Notes under the pieces: model-generated | The model's database searches: none | The model's input: the letters and a program-made list of their open reading frames with translations, nothing else | Told to the model about the DNA's origin: nothing | Source: Gammaproteobacteria bacterium | GTDB taxonomy: Bacteria; Pseudomonadota; Gammaproteobacteria; Pseudomonadales; Cellvibrionaceae | Length of the DNA stretch: 64,000 nucleotides | Reading direction: 5' to 3' | NCBI GenBank assembly: GCA_021151835.1 | Contig: JAGKWO010000022.1 | Span: forward strand, 1 to 64,000 | Program-made: the position numbers and the translations under genes | Shown here: positions 63,322 through 64,000 of the stretch, piece after piece | Numbering within the stretch: the first letter of the stretch is position 1 | How the letters are laid out: the number at the start of each line of letters is the position of its first letter

Positions 63322-63894
63322 ATGCCTACCGGATCTGATGTGATAGCCGCAATATCAAGAAAAACGACTCTCCTGGCAATCGATAATTGTCCCGGGGTGC
63401 CAGTTCAAATCGGATATTCAGTCTATGGCTCCTTCCAGAACGATAAACGGGGAATAGAAATAAAAAATGATCACGCCAGGCAACGAAACATCAACGAAGC
63501 AATATATTTTGGTGGAGGAAAAACTGAAACATCCGTGTGGCATTTCAGCACTTCCCCTGCGGTACATCATTTCGTTGTTATTCCCTGGGTTACAGAGCGA
63601 GTACCTTCCGAAACCGTTTATACCGTACTAATGGCCTACGAAGGAAAATATAATCTGGATAAATATGTGAAAGGCATAGACGCCGAAGCGCCTGGTACTG
63701 AACATGGGTACAAGGCCCATTGGACAGCCAAGCAACTTTCGGAGATGCTCTCAGAGTTAGTGGTCGACGAAACAGCGAACGCCGCCTGGAAGAAATATTT
63801 CGACCCGCGAGCATCTGCGGATAAAAAGGCAACAAAGATCACTTGCTACAAATATAAGAATATAACGCTGCAAGCGGCGCTCGATAATATATAA
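63322..63894 (+). CDS. Unknown 190-aa protein
   Basis: No signal peptide, mixed alpha/beta. Beta-rich first two thirds (LLAIDNCPGVPVQIGYSVYG; SVWHFSTSPAVHHFVVIPWV; YTVLMAYEGKYNLDKYVKGI), charged C-terminal third. The pattern resembles small lectin-like or aegerolysin-like single-domain proteins only loosely; I make no call. Strong ribosome-binding site and no neighbours on its strand. Confidence 0.7.
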   Translation: MPTGSDVIAAISRKTTLLAIDNCPGVPVQIGYSVYGSFQNDKRGIEIKNDHARQRNINEAIYFGGGKTETSVWHFSTSPAVHHFVVIPWVTERVPSETVYTVLMAYEGKYNLDKYVKGIDAEAPGTEHGYKAHWTAKQLSEMLSELVVDETANAAWKKYFDPRASADKKATKITCYKYKNITLQAALDNI

Positions 63895-64000
63895 AAAATT
63901 CGAGGCAGGTTTGTAATTCTCCTTCACTATTGGGCCTATACGGCCCGACTCAATTTACGAACCAACAACCCGAATAACACAATAGCTAACAGATAAAATG

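Noticed and set aside
1..64000. tRNA, rRNA, CRISPR array, prophage or IS element
   Set aside because: None seen on reading: no cloverleaf-like gene, no evenly spaced direct repeats, no transposase, integrase or phage structural protein.

Overview
The window looks like a chromosomal segment of a polysaccharide-degrading gammaproteobacterium, most likely Cellvibrio or a close relative in the Cellvibrionaceae. This is inferred from gene content: a secreted GH18 chitinase with two chitin-binding modules and Ser-rich linkers, a polysaccharide-lyase-like protein, a secreted esterase, many Sec-exported and lipid-anchored proteins, and ordinary gammaproteobacterial housekeeping genes (argA, argE, opgGH, trxA, rho, ubiD, mscL, cysE). 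No rRNA, tRNA or CRISPR array was seen, so the genus is not proven.

Layout. 0.2-6.8 kb: argE-argA and a PiT phosphate transporter with its DUF47/PhoU-like partner, behind a good Pho-box candidate, all on the minus strand; then an orphan GspE/PilB-type ATPase. 6.9-12 kb: a large exported protein with one CxxCH motif, a TauE/SafE permease, a polysaccharide-lyase-like protein and a small stress-type protein. 12.1-24.7 kb: two divergent clusters. The minus-strand one encodes a PSD/DUF1588-like CxxCH protein, a LamG lipoprotein with two CxxCH motifs and a Tat-exported DUF1501-like protein. The plus-strand one encodes an HzsA-related lipoprotein with two CxxCH motifs, an SH3/beta-barrel protein, a second beta-barrel protein, a TlpA-like thioredoxin, a DUF4266 small lipoprotein ending in GGGCGCN, and a DUF3570 outer-membrane protein. 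I regard this as the best candidate for an undescribed system: an envelope-located, haem-containing redox or metal-handling apparatus.

24.7-37.4 kb is an AT-richer accessory region. It holds an RHS/YD-repeat system split into two separately secreted proteins (the second with a CBM6/35-like module inserted before the RHS core), a translationally coupled 73-aa candidate immunity protein, an AAA ATPase, small orphan lipoproteins and exported proteins, a propeller-type lipoprotein, and a two-domain NlpC/P60-like plus lysozyme-like protein.

37.4-64 kb is mostly core: esterase and chitinase (divergent), opgGH, a BarA-like hybrid kinase, trxA, rho, ubiD, mscL, cysE, an SrkA-type kinase, an orphan ParA with a TPR lipoprotein, a PAS histidine kinase with an OmpR-type regulator, an M23-like exported protein followed by a tiny exported NPQPQPPG peptide, a Vitreoscilla-type globin, and two unrecognised proteins. 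Several intergenic inverted repeats (REP/MITE-like) occur near 32.1, 49.8 and 61.9 kb.

All functional calls come from reading motifs and recalling families; no database search was possible.
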